DNA of 64,000 nucleotides from Pseudomonas sp. PSKL.D1. Its GTDB lineage: Bacteria > Pseudomonadota > Gammaproteobacteria > Pseudomonadales > Pseudomonadaceae. Position numbers and translations under genes: made by a program. Positions within the stretch are counted from its first letter, which is position 1. Every line of letters begins with the position of its first letter. Below the pieces are notes generated by a model, which did not search any database, had not been told where the DNA came from, and saw only the letters and a program-made list of their open reading frames with translations. Shown one piece after another: positions 18,659 to 27,311 of this stretch. The stretch is taken from assembly GCF_028898945.1 (NCBI RefSeq), contig NZ_CP118607.1:2652001-2716000 (forward strand), read 5' to 3'.

Positions 18659-19654
18659 TCAAGCTTTTCTCAGGTGTTCAGCGCTGAAAAGCTTGGCCGT
18701 ATCAAATGGCTCATCTCCACGCATGCATGCCCAGATGCCTGTCAGGTACTTACGCATGACGGCAGCGATGGCCTGCATTTTCTTCTTGCCCCTGTTGACC
18801 AGCGACTCGTAAAAAGCCCTCGCATAAGGGTCGCAGCGCACCGCGGTCAAGGCAGGCATGTACATGGCTGCCCGCAGGTACGCATTCCCACTTTTGCCGA
18901 GTCTGCCGGGCTTATCAATGCTCGTCCCCGATTGTGTCTGTCGAACATCGAGTCCCGCGTGGCGAGCTACCTGCGAGGACTTGAGCATTTGAGGAAGGGT
19001 GGTCAGTTCAGCGAGTGCAGCAAGTGCCGAGACTTCTCCCATCCCGGGACCTGCAAGTAGCTGCTTGTACTGCCGAGTAAGCGTCGGACACTGGGCGATC
19101 AGCTCGCGACCTGCCTTACGGAAGCGCTCAATTCGATTATCCAGTGAAACAATCGCTTCCTCTTGATCCTCGATCAGCATCGACACGGTCGTAGCCGTTG
19201 CCTGTAATGCATGCAGCTCGTTTTTTGCCCTGGTGCGGTGTCCCACCAATCGATTGATATGTCGACCCAGAGCTCGCAGCTCAAGCTGCACAGGGTTTGG
19301 GGGTGTCCACAAGCGTGGTGTCATACGCTCGCCGTACTCGGACAGCAGTTGAGCATCTATTGCATCGGTCTTGCTGTTCACCAGCATCAGTTTGGCGAAA
19401 TTGTGGAAGCTCTTGGGGTTGATCACTGAAACAGGGAGATCGGCCGCATGTAGCTCAAGGGCCAAGTCCAAGTAATAGATCCCGGTCGCCTCCATCACGA
19501 TCGACTTGGGCTTGAGTGCCAGCAGCTTTTTTACTGCAGCCTTACGGCCTGCCGGTGTTTGAGCGATATCCCACTGACCGGCAGGACGCCCATCTTTGCG
19601 CACCCCGGCGATCGAAGTACGTGAGCCGATATCGAGACCAACCCAGACACTCAT
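18659..19654 (-). CDS. IS110-family transposase (DEDD recombinase)
   Basis: The 331-residue protein starts at ATG 19652-19654, just after a strong GGAGGGGGAAGA ribosome binding site; a longer in-frame reading upstream lacks support. The N-terminal RuvC-like DEDD domain shows GLDIGSRTSIAGVRKDG, IVMEATGIYY and KTDAIDAQLL. The C-terminal Tnp domain shows GPGMGEVSALA and TQSGTSIDKPGRLGKSGNAYLR with the serine of QSG as likely nucleophile. IS110 recombinases are guided by a bridge RNA from the noncoding end of the element. The frame is intact, so the element may be active. It separates the T6SS operon from the downstream accessory island. Confidence 0.93.
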   Translation of the reverse strand: MSVWVGLDIGSRTSIAGVRKDGRPAGQWDIAQTPAGRKAAVKKLLALKPKSIVMEATGIYYLDLALELHAADLPVSVINPKSFHNFAKLMLVNSKTDAIDAQLLSEYGERMTPRLWTPPNPVQLELRALGRHINRLVGHRTRAKNELHALQATATTVSMLIEDQEEAIVSLDNRIERFRKAGRELIAQCPTLTRQYKQLLAGPGMGEVSALAALAELTTLPQMLKSSQVARHAGLDVRQTQSGTSIDKPGRLGKSGNAYLRAAMYMPALTAVRCDPYARAFYESLVNRGKKKMQAIAAVMRKYLTGIWACMRGDEPFDTAKLFSAEHLRKA

Positions 19655-19910
19655 TCTTCCCCCTCCCAAGCGAGTTAGGTAACAATGGCCTCCGGTTCCC
19701 CGACCTCGAACTTCATGCCGCTGCAACCTTGTAATGCGAAGTCCGACTTGTCGGCTTCTCGATACTCTTCGTAGTGGGCAATGAGGCGGGGGGCCTCTCT
19801 ACATACAAGGTCAGGGCCATCCCTGCCTTCAGGAGCGGTCGGCCTCCCCGGAAGTGCTTCTTCAGCCTGACGAGCATAACCACTCTCGCCAGGCCAGACA
19901 CAACATACAA
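19655..19910 (-). ncRNA. Candidate bridge RNA region in the IS110 noncoding end
   Basis: About 255 nt upstream of the transposase contain no gene but several hairpins. GAAG(T)CCG pairs with CGGCTTC (19738-19758), GAGGC with GCCTC (19783-19797), and AAGG(T)CAGGG with CCCTGCCTT (19807-19829, nine pairs and one bulge). In IS110-group elements the bridge RNA that pairs with target and donor DNA comes from this end. Structure and location fit, but the target- and donor-binding loops are not identified here. Confidence 0.5.
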
Positions 19911-19992
19911 GGAGCGGCTTCAGCCGCGATCACCGGCGTAGCCGGTGCCATGCACCGCGTCGCTTGTCTCGCGGATAAATCCGCTCCTACAG
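19911..19992. repeat. REP-like structured intergenic repeat interrupted by the IS element
   Basis: Nested palindromes fill this stretch. GGAGCGG (19911-19917) pairs with CCGCTCC (19981-19987). Inside lie GCGGCT/AGCCGC (19914-19927), CACCGGC-GTA-GCCGGTG (19931-19947) and GCGGAT-AA-ATCCGC (19971-19984). The pattern and the CCGCTCCTACAGGG end match intergenic repeats common in P. putida-group genomes. The IS110 element abuts its left end. The remaining sequence to 20185 shows no gene. Confidence 0.7.
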
Positions 19993-20185
19993 GGATCGCG
20001 CCAGTTTGTGAAAAATGAGCAAGACAGTTGCTCACAGTGCAGTTCCATCAGGGCGGATTTGACCGCGACCACCAGCACAGCCGGTGCCGTCCCACCACGC
20101 TAGTTCTCCGCCTCTCGTTGCGAGGAAAGGGGACGTTCAGCAAAATGGCCCCATGGACGAAAGCAACGCACAGCAAGGAGTCAGC

Positions 20186-21301
20186 ATGATCGACCTGAGA
20201 AGCCCTGATACCACCCTGAGCGAGTATGCCCAACGCTACCGCGACCTCATGCCGGAGATATCGCCGCAACTGCAGCAGCGCATGGAATACATGCCCAACC
20301 CTGACGCAGCCCGGTTGCCGCGCATCAAGCCTGCCTGGCTCAACGACAGGCGCTGCACCCTCACCGACGAGCAAGCGCTCGACCGCGCACAAGGCGCGCT
20401 GCTGGGTTTGGCGATCGGCGACGCGGTAGGCACCACCCTGGAGTTCCAGCGCCGCGACCAAGGCCAGGTCAACGACATGGTCGGTGGCGGCCCGTTCCGC
20501 CTCGCGCCCGGCGAGTGGACCGACGACACCAGCATGGCCCTGTGCCTGGCGGACACCTACGCCGCCAAAGGCAAGTTCGACTACGCAGCCTTCGCCGATG
20601 CGCTGGTGCGCTGGTATCGCCGGGGCGAGAACAGCGTCAATGGCCGCTGCTTCGACATCGGCAACGTCACCCGCAATGCTCTGGAAGCCTGGGAAACCCA
20701 CGGGCTTGGCTGGCTGGGTAATCGCGAAGCCTCGACAGCGGGTAACGGTTCGTTGATCAGGCTGGCGCCCACCGCCATTTTCCGCCGCCATTCGCTCTCG
20801 GCCACCTGGCGCGAGTGTGATGTCCAGAGCCAGGTGACCCATGCCGCGCTGGAGGTGTTGCAGTGCTGCAGCCTGTTCGGCGCGCAGTTACACCTGGCGC
20901 TCAACGGCGCGGGCAAGGAGGAGGCGCTGTCAGCCCAGGTACGGCCGCTGCAGCCACGGCCGATGATCATCAATGCGGGGGAATACAAGCACAAGACCCG
21001 CGAGCAGATTCGTTCTTCGGGGTATGTGGTCGACACGCTTGAGGCTGCCCTGTGGGCCGTGTGGCACACGGACAATTTCAAGGATGCGATCCTGCTGGCG
21101 GCCAACCTTGCTGATGATGCCGACAGCGTCGCGGCGACGGCCGGGCAGATTGCGGGTGCGTTGTATGGGGTATCGGGCATGCCACGTGAATGGGTGGCCA
21201 AGGTGGCGTGGTCACAACACATACGGGACCTGGCAAGCCGGGTATTCGAGCTGGCGCCGCAGGGCGATGAGCTTGACGATATTGTTTACGACAGCAATTG
21301 A
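20186..21301 (+). CDS. ADP-ribosylglycohydrolase (ARH/DraG family)
   Basis: The start is ATG 20186, with AAGGAG five nt upstream; in-frame codons back to 20084 lack support. The 371-residue protein has the metal-binding motifs of the family: [30 protein letters not shown], a [13 protein letters not shown] segment and the C-terminal [15 protein letters not shown]. These enzymes remove ADP-ribose from modified proteins or small molecules using two metal ions. About 75 residues precede the catalytic core. Some T6SS ADP-ribosyltransferase toxins are countered by ARH-type immunity proteins, so an immunity or damage-reversal role is possible, but no transferase toxin is visible here. A metabolic role is equally open. 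Confidence 0.88.
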   Translation: MIDLRSPDTTLSEYAQRYRDLMPEISPQLQQRMEYMPNPDAARLPRIKPAWLNDRRCTLTDEQALDRAQGALLGLAIGDAVGTTLEFQRRDQGQVNDMVGGGPFRLAPGEWTDDTSMALCLADTYAAKGKFDYAAFADALVRWYRRGENSVNGRCFDIGNVTRNALEAWETHGLGWLGNREASTAGNGSLIRLAPTAIFRRHSLSATWRECDVQSQVTHAALEVLQCCSLFGAQLHLALNGAGKEEALSAQVRPLQPRPMIINAGEYKHKTREQIRSSGYVVDTLEAALWAVWHTDNFKDAILLAANLADDADSVAATAGQIAGALYGVSGMPREWVAKVAWSQHIRDLASRVFELAPQGDELDDIVYDSN

Positions 21302-21346
21302 CAGTACTTGGGTATGGCAGGCCATGGATGGGTGGAGTAGTTACAC

Positions 21347-22063
21347 ATGTTCACGCTCGAACGGTTTTTCTCTCGAATATACGGATTTGTTTACCTGGCG
21401 CTTTTGGTGACTGTTTTCACCTATGGCGTAGGCCCGAAGTGGAGTGTCATTCCGGCGCTGATACTTTTCATGATATTGATCAAACACAGTTTCAAATGTG
21501 CATATCTGTCAGAGCGCTTCAGTGACTATGCCGTGCAGTGCCTATGGTTCAATCTGAGTGTGAGCCCGCTTTTCGCGTACCTGCTGACGCTTGCGATCAC
21601 TTACAAGAAACTCAAGTTGGGTGCTTTGGAGTCATTGGCCCTCAGTGCGCTCCCGCTGTTGCTGGTGGCGCTGGCCTACGGGCTCGCCTGGGTGTGCGCG
21701 GGGAAAGTGGACACGCTGGTCGTGCAAGGAGATCGGATCGAAGTGATCGAGCGGGAACACAGCGGTGCGCCGTGGATGGGAGGTTTCGGCGCGGCACTCG
21801 GTGGCCTTATGTATCCAATCGTACAGACGTACAGTGAATCCATGCTGATACTGGTCTACGTGCTGATGGCCTGCGGGCTATACATGGTGTATTACCATCG
21901 ACAGAACATTGCATCGTTCAAGGCACTGCGGGCGCGTGAGCGCCGGGAGAACAAACACTATACGTTCATGGAACTCGAGCACCTGCGGTCATTGCGCGCG
22001 CGGTCTTGGGTGGGGCGGGGCCTGGCGCTGGTGAAAAGGGTGGCGGGGCGTAGGAACGGTTGA
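21347..22063 (+). CDS. Integral membrane protein of unknown function
   Basis: The 238-residue protein starts 45 nt after the ADP-ribosylglycohydrolase, with GGAG nine nt before the ATG. It has about four to six hydrophobic segments: two N-terminal (residues about 10-45), two in the middle (about 65-120) and one or two near 145-180. A basic, Arg-rich tail follows, predicted to be cytoplasmic. I do not recognise a family. Same strand and short spacing suggest co-transcription with the glycohydrolase. A membrane protein beside T6SS cargo genes could be an immunity protein, but no matching toxin is next to it. Confidence 0.65.
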   Translation: MFTLERFFSRIYGFVYLALLVTVFTYGVGPKWSVIPALILFMILIKHSFKCAYLSERFSDYAVQCLWFNLSVSPLFAYLLTLAITYKKLKLGALESLALSALPLLLVALAYGLAWVCAGKVDTLVVQGDRIEVIEREHSGAPWMGGFGAALGGLMYPIVQTYSESMLILVYVLMACGLYMVYYHRQNIASFKALRARERRENKHYTFMELEHLRSLRARSWVGRGLALVKRVAGRRNG

Positions 22064-22154
22064 TTGCGGGGCCATGGAGTTCGTCTGATTGCGCTTCAAG
22101 CTTCCAGGTCCAACGTTACTGGTGTGGGTTGTCGCAGTGCCCCGTGACGTTTCG

Positions 22155-22418
22155 CTAGATGCCGGTGCCGCGACGGGTCCCTGGTTTGATGATCAACAGT
22201 TCATCCATCTCCCTGTGGCGACATTTGATGACAAATGCAAGTGCCGCATCAGGGGCATTCAGAAAACGTTCGAACGCTTCAGCGTCAATCGCATAGTACT
22301 CTTCGTAATCAACCAAGCCATTGCTGACAGGGAAAGACACGAAGTGCTGCTCGGCTTCTTCTTCGATGCCGATGGAGAACATGTGCTGCCGGCTGACGAA
22401 CATGTCTTTGAATTTCAT
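22155..22418 (-). CDS. Small acidic protein of unknown function downstream of a toxin-immunity pair
   Basis: Starting at ATG 22416-22418 (MKFKDMFVSRQHMFSIG) gives 87 residues; the in-frame extension to 22508 looks like noncoding sequence. The product is soluble and acidic in its first half, with paired phrases EEEAEQHFVSF and VDYEEYYAIDAEAFERFL. It has no membrane segment. It follows the membrane protein at 22515-23072 on the same strand after about 95 nt. It could be a second, stand-alone immunity protein. No family is recognised. Confidence 0.5.
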   Translation of the reverse strand: MKFKDMFVSRQHMFSIGIEEEAEQHFVSFPVSNGLVDYEEYYAIDAEAFERFLNAPDAALAFVIKCRHREMDELLIIKPGTRRGTGI

Positions 22419-22514
22419 CGGATTCTCATTAGAGGGCGTAGGATTCATTGGGCGCCTCAAAATCGTCAGCGTCACCCGCAGCGTCCTGAAAGCACTGCAT
22501 TGCTGCAAGCATTC

Positions 22515-23072
22515 TTACTGTCGCCCATCGGCCTGCATGCACAAAATTCGATCACCAACGCGCTTGCAGGGTTGATCGTGGTCATTGTACAAGTCAGGCT
22601 TGAAGCAATATTGTGGATTGTTGACCCAGTATACTTTCCAGGCTGAGCCTGATATCAGAAGTTTTTGGCACGGGGTGTACCCCTTTGCCCACAAGCCAAG
22701 CGTCACCAGTACTGCCAGCGCCGGTGCAATACAGATCATTGACCACAGTGTCAATTTATAGGAGGTGTGTTGAAATCGGAATAGGCGGGAACGGGGCGGC
22801 GGGTCAAATTTTTGCGCGTGCCAGCATGCATGTGCTGACGTAATGACAATAATTGGGGTAACCGTGCACATGGCAATAAGCATAAAGCCCAGATAGGGCG
22901 TCACCACGATAGGGGCATTATTCAAAAGGTTTCCAAATAATGGCAATACATCGCTTACCAGCCAATAAGCGGACAGCAAGCCTAATGCCAAGGTCGCTAA
23001 GCCCGTTGTAAAAGCGACCAAGCGAAATAGGAGCGCAGAACGCTCGTGGAGTTGGTGAGGTCGTGTCGTCAT
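22515..23072 (-). CDS. Four-helix membrane protein, probable immunity protein for the adjacent toxin
   Basis: The start is ATG 23070-23072 (MTTRPHQLHERS), two nt after the stop of the upstream gene. The 185-residue product has four hydrophobic helices: roughly residues 20-42, 55-80 (including APIVVTPYLGFMLIAMC), and two further segments around 70-90 and 112-138. A Cys-containing C-terminal region that could lie in the periplasm follows. Immunity proteins for pore-forming bacteriocins and membrane-targeted T6SS effectors are often small four-helix inner-membrane proteins, and the 2-nt spacing points to a toxin-immunity pair. Function is inferred from context; no named family is recognised. Confidence 0.6.
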   Translation of the reverse strand: MTTRPHQLHERSALLFRLVAFTTGLATLALGLLSAYWLVSDVLPLFGNLLNNAPIVVTPYLGFMLIAMCTVTPIIVITSAHACWHAQKFDPPPRSRLFRFQHTSYKLTLWSMICIAPALAVLVTLGLWAKGYTPCQKLLISGSAWKVYWVNNPQYCFKPDLYNDHDQPCKRVGDRILCMQADGRQ

Positions 23073-23074
23073 GG

Positions 23075-24091
23075 TTAAAACTTGGGTAAGTTGAAAGTTG
23101 GAAGTGATGGCAGTGACGGAAGCTCGGGTACCGAGGGCCATCCAGGCAGATTGAGGTCGCCAGGCTGGAGCTTTTTCAACGCCCAGCGCTTGGCGTCGTC
23201 GTAAAGTTTTTCTGCAATCTGGCCAGCTATATTGCTGACTTTTTCCTCTGCGTACCTCTGCATGTCATCGACGCTGATCCGGCTGGCCTGCTGGTGCAAA
23301 TATTCCAAGTGGTCTACGGCGTATCGGAGGCCCGCTTTAACCGAATTTTTTATTCCATAATGGGTATCAAGTTCGTTCAGGCCCCAACCTACTGCAAATA
23401 CAACGGCAGCCCCCAGGATCACGGGTGCGGCGGCAAAGGTAGTTAATGCGCCAATGGCCAAACCGAACGCATACCCGACTGCCGTAGCGATACCGGCTTT
23501 CACCAGTTCTACTCCAACCCCGCCGAACAAATCGCTCATCACGTGTTCATCAGCAAACATCCATTCAACGACTTCAATGGCGACCGCAACATAGCAGGAA
23601 AATTTAAAGCCTTTGATGGACGAGCCGCGCACGCCGTACTTGCCGATCCCCATACTGATCAACTTGGCGTTCTGCAGGCCGTAGCGCGGTGCATTAAGCG
23701 TTTTCCTGAGGCCTGGGTAACCCGTAAGGATCACGTACTGTTTACCGTTGCGTACCGTGTAACGCACTCTTGTTTGAATGCCATTCATGTCGCGAATGAA
23801 GCCGACCGTTTTTTTTGCGTCCCAAGCGGCCATGGCCGTGGGTACGCCCCATGTCGTGTTGACAAAGGTATGGGGGTAGCCATTCCAGGTAGATTTTGCG
23901 CCCTGCCACGCGCCGGTCAGCATATCGCCTTCTGTGCGTGCACACACTTGTGGCGATTGTGTGGCGCTGTGCGTGTGGGTTGATAGCAGCGCCTGAGCGT
24001 GGAAATCCTCAGCCGGCATGATCACCATTTCCAGCTGATTCTGGTCCATCTCCCTGTCCAGTTGGTTCAGCTGACTTTCACTCACGCTCAT
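23075..24091 (-). CDS. Putative membrane-active T6SS effector (colicin-like hydrophobic hairpin)
   Basis: The 338-residue protein starts with ATG 24089-24091 after GGGAG. It has a polar N-terminal 160 residues with a basic patch (YTVRNGKQYVILTGYPGLRK). Then come hydrophobic stretches at about 166-179 and a long Ala/Gly-rich hairpin at about 196-237, then an amphipathic helical region and a Pro/Leu-rich tail. A hydrophobic hairpin in an otherwise soluble protein resembles colicin-type pore formers. No PAAR, Rhs, signal peptide or MIX motif is seen, so loading would have to be through Hcp or VgrG. The divergent vgrG is 266 nt away and the next gene is a four-helix membrane protein. Effector status is inference. 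Confidence 0.55.
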   Translation of the reverse strand: MSVSESQLNQLDREMDQNQLEMVIMPAEDFHAQALLSTHTHSATQSPQVCARTEGDMLTGAWQGAKSTWNGYPHTFVNTTWGVPTAMAAWDAKKTVGFIRDMNGIQTRVRYTVRNGKQYVILTGYPGLRKTLNAPRYGLQNAKLISMGIGKYGVRGSSIKGFKFSCYVAVAIEVVEWMFADEHVMSDLFGGVGVELVKAGIATAVGYAFGLAIGALTTFAAAPVILGAAVVFAVGWGLNELDTHYGIKNSVKAGLRYAVDHLEYLHQQASRISVDDMQRYAEEKVSNIAGQIAEKLYDDAKRWALKKLQPGDLNLPGWPSVPELPSLPSLPTFNLPKF

Positions 24092-24357
24092 GGCGACGCT
24101 CCCTGTTCTCTGCTGTGTACTGCCTCATGGCCAAGGTCAGGGAGCCTACACCCCAGACCTTCGCCAGATCAAACCAAGAGACATATTCCGATGTAATTAA
24201 TCGCAGAACTGTCTACTGATACTCAGCCCCTGATGGTGCTGTTGCCAGCGGCATTTGTCATTGTCGTGCGGCGGTATGGCTTACGGCCATCATTTGACAG
24301 CTCGCGCCGAGCACGTTTTCATGGTGAGCTTTCCAGCTTGATGCAGGATGCATTGAT
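24092..24357. promoter_or_regulatory. Divergent intergenic region between the toxin pair and vgrG
   Basis: This 266-nt gap must hold promoters for both the minus-strand toxin genes and the plus-strand vgrG-rhs operon. A short AT-rich patch (about 24180-24220) is visible. I see no certain promoter elements, sigma-54 site or terminator. Confidence 0.4.
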
Positions 24358-26211
24358 ATGATTACGGACGCCCTCGAGTCGATGCTCAGCCAGCATCAAC
24401 GTCTGTTCACCTTCGACTCACCATTGCCCCCCGAACAAGAGCTGCAACTTCTTAGTTTCAGTGGCCGTGAGGCGATTTCTGAGCTGTTCAGTTTCCAGGT
24501 ACAGCTCATATCCCAAGATGCTCGCATCGAGCTGAAGAAACTCATCGGCAAGAAAGTCACGATGGGGGTTGCCCTCTCCGATGGCACTACCAGGTACATC
24601 AGTGCGCACGTCTCGGACTTCGTGCACACGGGTGCTGACGGTGGCCTTGCCAACTACACAGCTGAACTTGTGCCGTGGATCTGGATTCTCAGCCGCCGCC
24701 GCGATTCGCGAATCTTCCAGGACAAGACCACCGAGCAGATCGTCAAGGAAGTCTTCGCCTACTACCTGACCTTGGCCGAGCATGAGTTCCGCCTCAGTCA
24801 GCCGCTCAAGCCAATCAGCTACTGCACGCAATATCAGGAGTCGGACCTGAACTTCGTGCTGCGACTGCTTGAACAGGAAGGGCTGTTCTTCACCTTCGAG
24901 CACTCCAAAGATGGCCATCGCATGATCATCAGCGATGACAGCAGCATGCTCCCGCAGCTTGGGCGCCAGCCGGTGATCCGTTACCACAGTGCATCGGTTA
25001 CCGAGACCGCAGACTCGATCACGGCATGGTCTTCTGCGAGACGGATGCAGCCAACGGGACTGGCGCTCAAGTCATTCGACTACAAGCAACCTGGCAATCC
25101 GCATCTGGTTCAGATGAACTCCGTCAACCAGCAGGGCGAGGTCGGCCAGTATGAGGTCTTCGAATATGAAGGCCTCTATGGCTACGCTGATTCCGACGAA
25201 GGAATGCGCAAAGCTCGGCGTCGACTGGAAGCGATGGAGGTGGACGGCAAGACCTTTCATGGTGGGAGCAACTGCCGAGCCATGGAGCCTGGTCATTACT
25301 TCGAGCTGAGCCAGCATTACGACCACGACAATGACGCCCCGGATGATCGGCAGTTTCTGCTGCTGTCGGTGAACCACTGGGGTCAGAACAATTACGCCAG
25401 CGACGGCGAAGCGGGTTACCGCAACAGCTTCAGCTGTATCCGCCGGAAAATCCCTTACCGTCCTGCGTTGCACACGCCGAGGGCGGGCATCAGCGGGCCG
25501 CAGACCGCCATCGTCGTCGGCCCGCCCGGCGAAGAAATCTACACGGATGAACTCGGCCGGGTGAAGCTGCAGTTCCACTGGGACCGCAACGGCGAATTCA
25601 ACGACCAAAGCTCCTGCTGGGTACGCGTTGCCCAGTCCGGCGCCAGCGGCGGCTTCGGCAGCATCCAGATCCCCCGTGTGGGCGACGAAGTGGTGGTGGT
25701 ATTCCTCGACGGCAACCCCGACCGGCCGTTGATCATGGGCAGCCTGTACAACAGCAGCAACACCCCACCGTGGTCGCTGCCGGCGAACAAGACCCAGAGT
25801 GGCTTCCTAACGCGTTCGATGAAAGGCGACGGCGGCACCGCCAACTTCTTTCGCTTTGAAGACAAGGCCGGCGCCGAGCAGATCATCATGCATGCCGAGC
25901 GCAACATGGATACCGAGATCGAGCTGGATGAGACCCACGATGTGGGGAACGATCGCACGATCACCGTGGGTGGCACACACACCGAAACGGTCAAGAAAGA
26001 CACTGTCGTGCAGGTGACCGAGGGTTCTTACACCCTGCAGGTCGACAACCAGTTCATCCAGGTGGCGGCCAAGCAGCACATCATCCTGCAAGTGGGCGAC
26101 AGCAGCATCACGCTCACCCCTGAAGGCGTCGAGATCAAGGGCAAGGTCATCCTCACCACCAGTACCGATACCACCAAGATCACCGGCGCCGCAGTGCGGA
26201 TCAACGACTGA
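24358..26211 (+). CDS. vgrG: VgrG, T6SS spike protein without an effector extension
   Basis: The 617-residue protein starts with ATG 24358 after AGGA and has the full VgrG order. The gp27-like hub comes first (from about residue 15). A gp5-like OB region follows, with the family segment GRVKLQFHWDRNGEF near residue 400 and SGGFGSIQIPRVGDEVVVVF after it. The repeated beta-helix needle ends at about residue 615. Nothing follows the needle, so the spike itself carries no toxin domain. The adjacent Eag chaperones and PAAR-Rhs protein are its expected cargo set. The 10-nt gap to the first Eag gene indicates an operon. Confidence 0.96.
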   Translation: MITDALESMLSQHQRLFTFDSPLPPEQELQLLSFSGREAISELFSFQVQLISQDARIELKKLIGKKVTMGVALSDGTTRYISAHVSDFVHTGADGGLANYTAELVPWIWILSRRRDSRIFQDKTTEQIVKEVFAYYLTLAEHEFRLSQPLKPISYCTQYQESDLNFVLRLLEQEGLFFTFEHSKDGHRMIISDDSSMLPQLGRQPVIRYHSASVTETADSITAWSSARRMQPTGLALKSFDYKQPGNPHLVQMNSVNQQGEVGQYEVFEYEGLYGYADSDEGMRKARRRLEAMEVDGKTFHGGSNCRAMEPGHYFELSQHYDHDNDAPDDRQFLLLSVNHWGQNNYASDGEAGYRNSFSCIRRKIPYRPALHTPRAGISGPQTAIVVGPPGEEIYTDELGRVKLQFHWDRNGEFNDQSSCWVRVAQSGASGGFGSIQIPRVGDEVVVVFLDGNPDRPLIMGSLYNSSNTPPWSLPANKTQSGFLTRSMKGDGGTANFFRFEDKAGAEQIIMHAERNMDTEIELDETHDVGNDRTITVGGTHTETVKKDTVVQVTEGSYTLQVDNQFIQVAAKQHIILQVGDSSITLTPEGVEIKGKVILTTSTDTTKITGAAVRIND

Positions 26212-26221
26212 GGCCAGCGCC

Positions 26222-26806
26222 ATGTACAAACCCTCGATCTACGACCGTATTTCGGCCAGGCGCGAAGCGGAGGAAGAGGCGCAGCGGTTGGCCAAGCTGG
26301 AAGCGGCCGCACGTGCTGCCGAACCTGTGCCCGAGCCGGAGCCAGTGCCTGTCGCGCTGCAAGAGGTCGCCAGCAGTTTCACCTTCGGCGGGTTCAACCT
26401 GCAGTTTCCGCAAGGGTTTCGTTTTCTCGACATACAGACCACCGTCGAGCATGAAGGCGCACCGGTTACCTTGAGCATTCGTCGCCGCAATGCGCGCCCG
26501 GCGCACACGCTGGAGCAGCTATTCGACGAAGCCATCGAAGCCCTGCGCGAACGCAACCCGAAACTGCGGGTGATCCGCCAGCGGGATTGCCATGTGGCCG
26601 GCAGCCCGGCCAAGGTGCTGGACTTTCACTTCAGTGTCGGCCATGAACCCCGCCATGGGCGGCTGGTCGGTGCACTTGTGCCCGTCGAAGGCAGCGCGTC
26701 ACCGCAATGGCTTGATATCGCCAGCGTGATCGACCCGACCAACCCTGCGCTCAGCCAGTGGCTGGTCGAATTCGACCGCATGCTCGACGGCTTCGCGCTG
26801 CGCTGA
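26222..26806 (+). CDS. Eag-type (DUF1795/DcrB-like) effector chaperone 1
   Basis: The 194-residue protein has an unusual charged, Pro-rich N-terminal extension (about 45 residues, ending PEPEPVPVALQE). It is followed by a DcrB/DUF1795-like alpha/beta domain: FTFGGFNLQFPQGFRFLDI, then RDCHVAGSPAKVLDFHF. Eag chaperones shield the N-terminal transmembrane helices of PAAR-containing effectors and help load them on VgrG. It lies between vgrG and the rhs gene on the same strand, 10 nt after vgrG. The N-terminal extension is longer than in the second Eag protein. Confidence 0.85.
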   Translation: MYKPSIYDRISARREAEEEAQRLAKLEAAARAAEPVPEPEPVPVALQEVASSFTFGGFNLQFPQGFRFLDIQTTVEHEGAPVTLSIRRRNARPAHTLEQLFDEAIEALRERNPKLRVIRQRDCHVAGSPAKVLDFHFSVGHEPRHGRLVGALVPVEGSASPQWLDIASVIDPTNPALSQWLVEFDRMLDGFALR

Positions 26807-26837
26807 CCCCCATTTTGCTATCAGGAATTTTCATCGC

Positions 26838-27305
26838 ATGGATTACGAGTTGCAGGAGGGCAGCATCGCGCTGCCAGAAGGTTTCGAGGACCGCACGGTC
26901 AACATGTTCGTCCTGGGCGCCAGCGTGCCCGCACCCTTGAGCATCACCATCTCGCGCGACACCTTGCTGCCGGGCGAAGCCCTGCAAGCCTACGTCGAGC
27001 GCCAGATCAAGATGCTGACCTCGAAACTGCGCGGCTACACCCGCCTGGGCAGCAAGGCCGTTGCGCTATGCGCCAGCGCGCCCATAGCCGGCATCCAGAA
27101 CGATGCCTATTACGTGAACCAGGGCCGCCCGCTGTACCAGCGCCAGGCCGCGTTCATCATCAGCCCCGGGCGTGCGCTGATTTTTTCGACCACGGCGCAG
27201 GCCGACTTCAGTGCCCAGCAGAACCAGGACTGGGACAACCTGTTGGCCAGCTTCACGCCACGTAACCCGGTAGTCACCGGCGCCGAGCCCGGCGAACAGG
27301 AGTAA
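26838..27305 (+). CDS. Eag-type (DUF1795/DcrB-like) effector chaperone 2
   Basis: The 155-residue protein is a compact DUF1795/EagR-like chaperone. It begins MDYELQEGSIALPEGFEDRTVN, continues with LTISRDTLLPGE-type strands (here ITISRDTLLPGEAL) and has a central helix (LQAYVERQIKMLTSKL). It ends six nt before the rhs start, the classic eag-rhs arrangement. It is the more typical of the two chaperones here. The Rhs protein has two hydrophobic regions, so one chaperone might serve each; that pairing is inference. Confidence 0.9.
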   Translation: MDYELQEGSIALPEGFEDRTVNMFVLGASVPAPLSITISRDTLLPGEALQAYVERQIKMLTSKLRGYTRLGSKAVALCASAPIAGIQNDAYYVNQGRPLYQRQAAFIISPGRALIFSTTAQADFSAQQNQDWDNLLASFTPRNPVVTGAEPGEQE

Positions 27306-27311
27306 CCCCTC

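Larger units (their letters stand above)
18645..19910 (-). mobile_element. IS110-family insertion sequence inserted in a REP-like repeat (ends inferred)
   Basis: The element holds one IS110-type transposase and a long noncoding end upstream of it. The ends are inferred from the flanks. The left flank stops at ...CCTTGTAG (to 18644) and the right flank resumes as GAGCGGCTTCAGCCGC (from about 19911). Joined, these restore the usual pseudomonad repeat start TGTAGGAGCGG, whose other arm CCGCTCCTACA lies at 19981-19991. IS110 elements lack terminal inverted repeats and several target REP sequences, so the arrangement fits. The implied length is about 1.27 kb. The exact junction could be off by a few bases. 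Confidence 0.65.
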
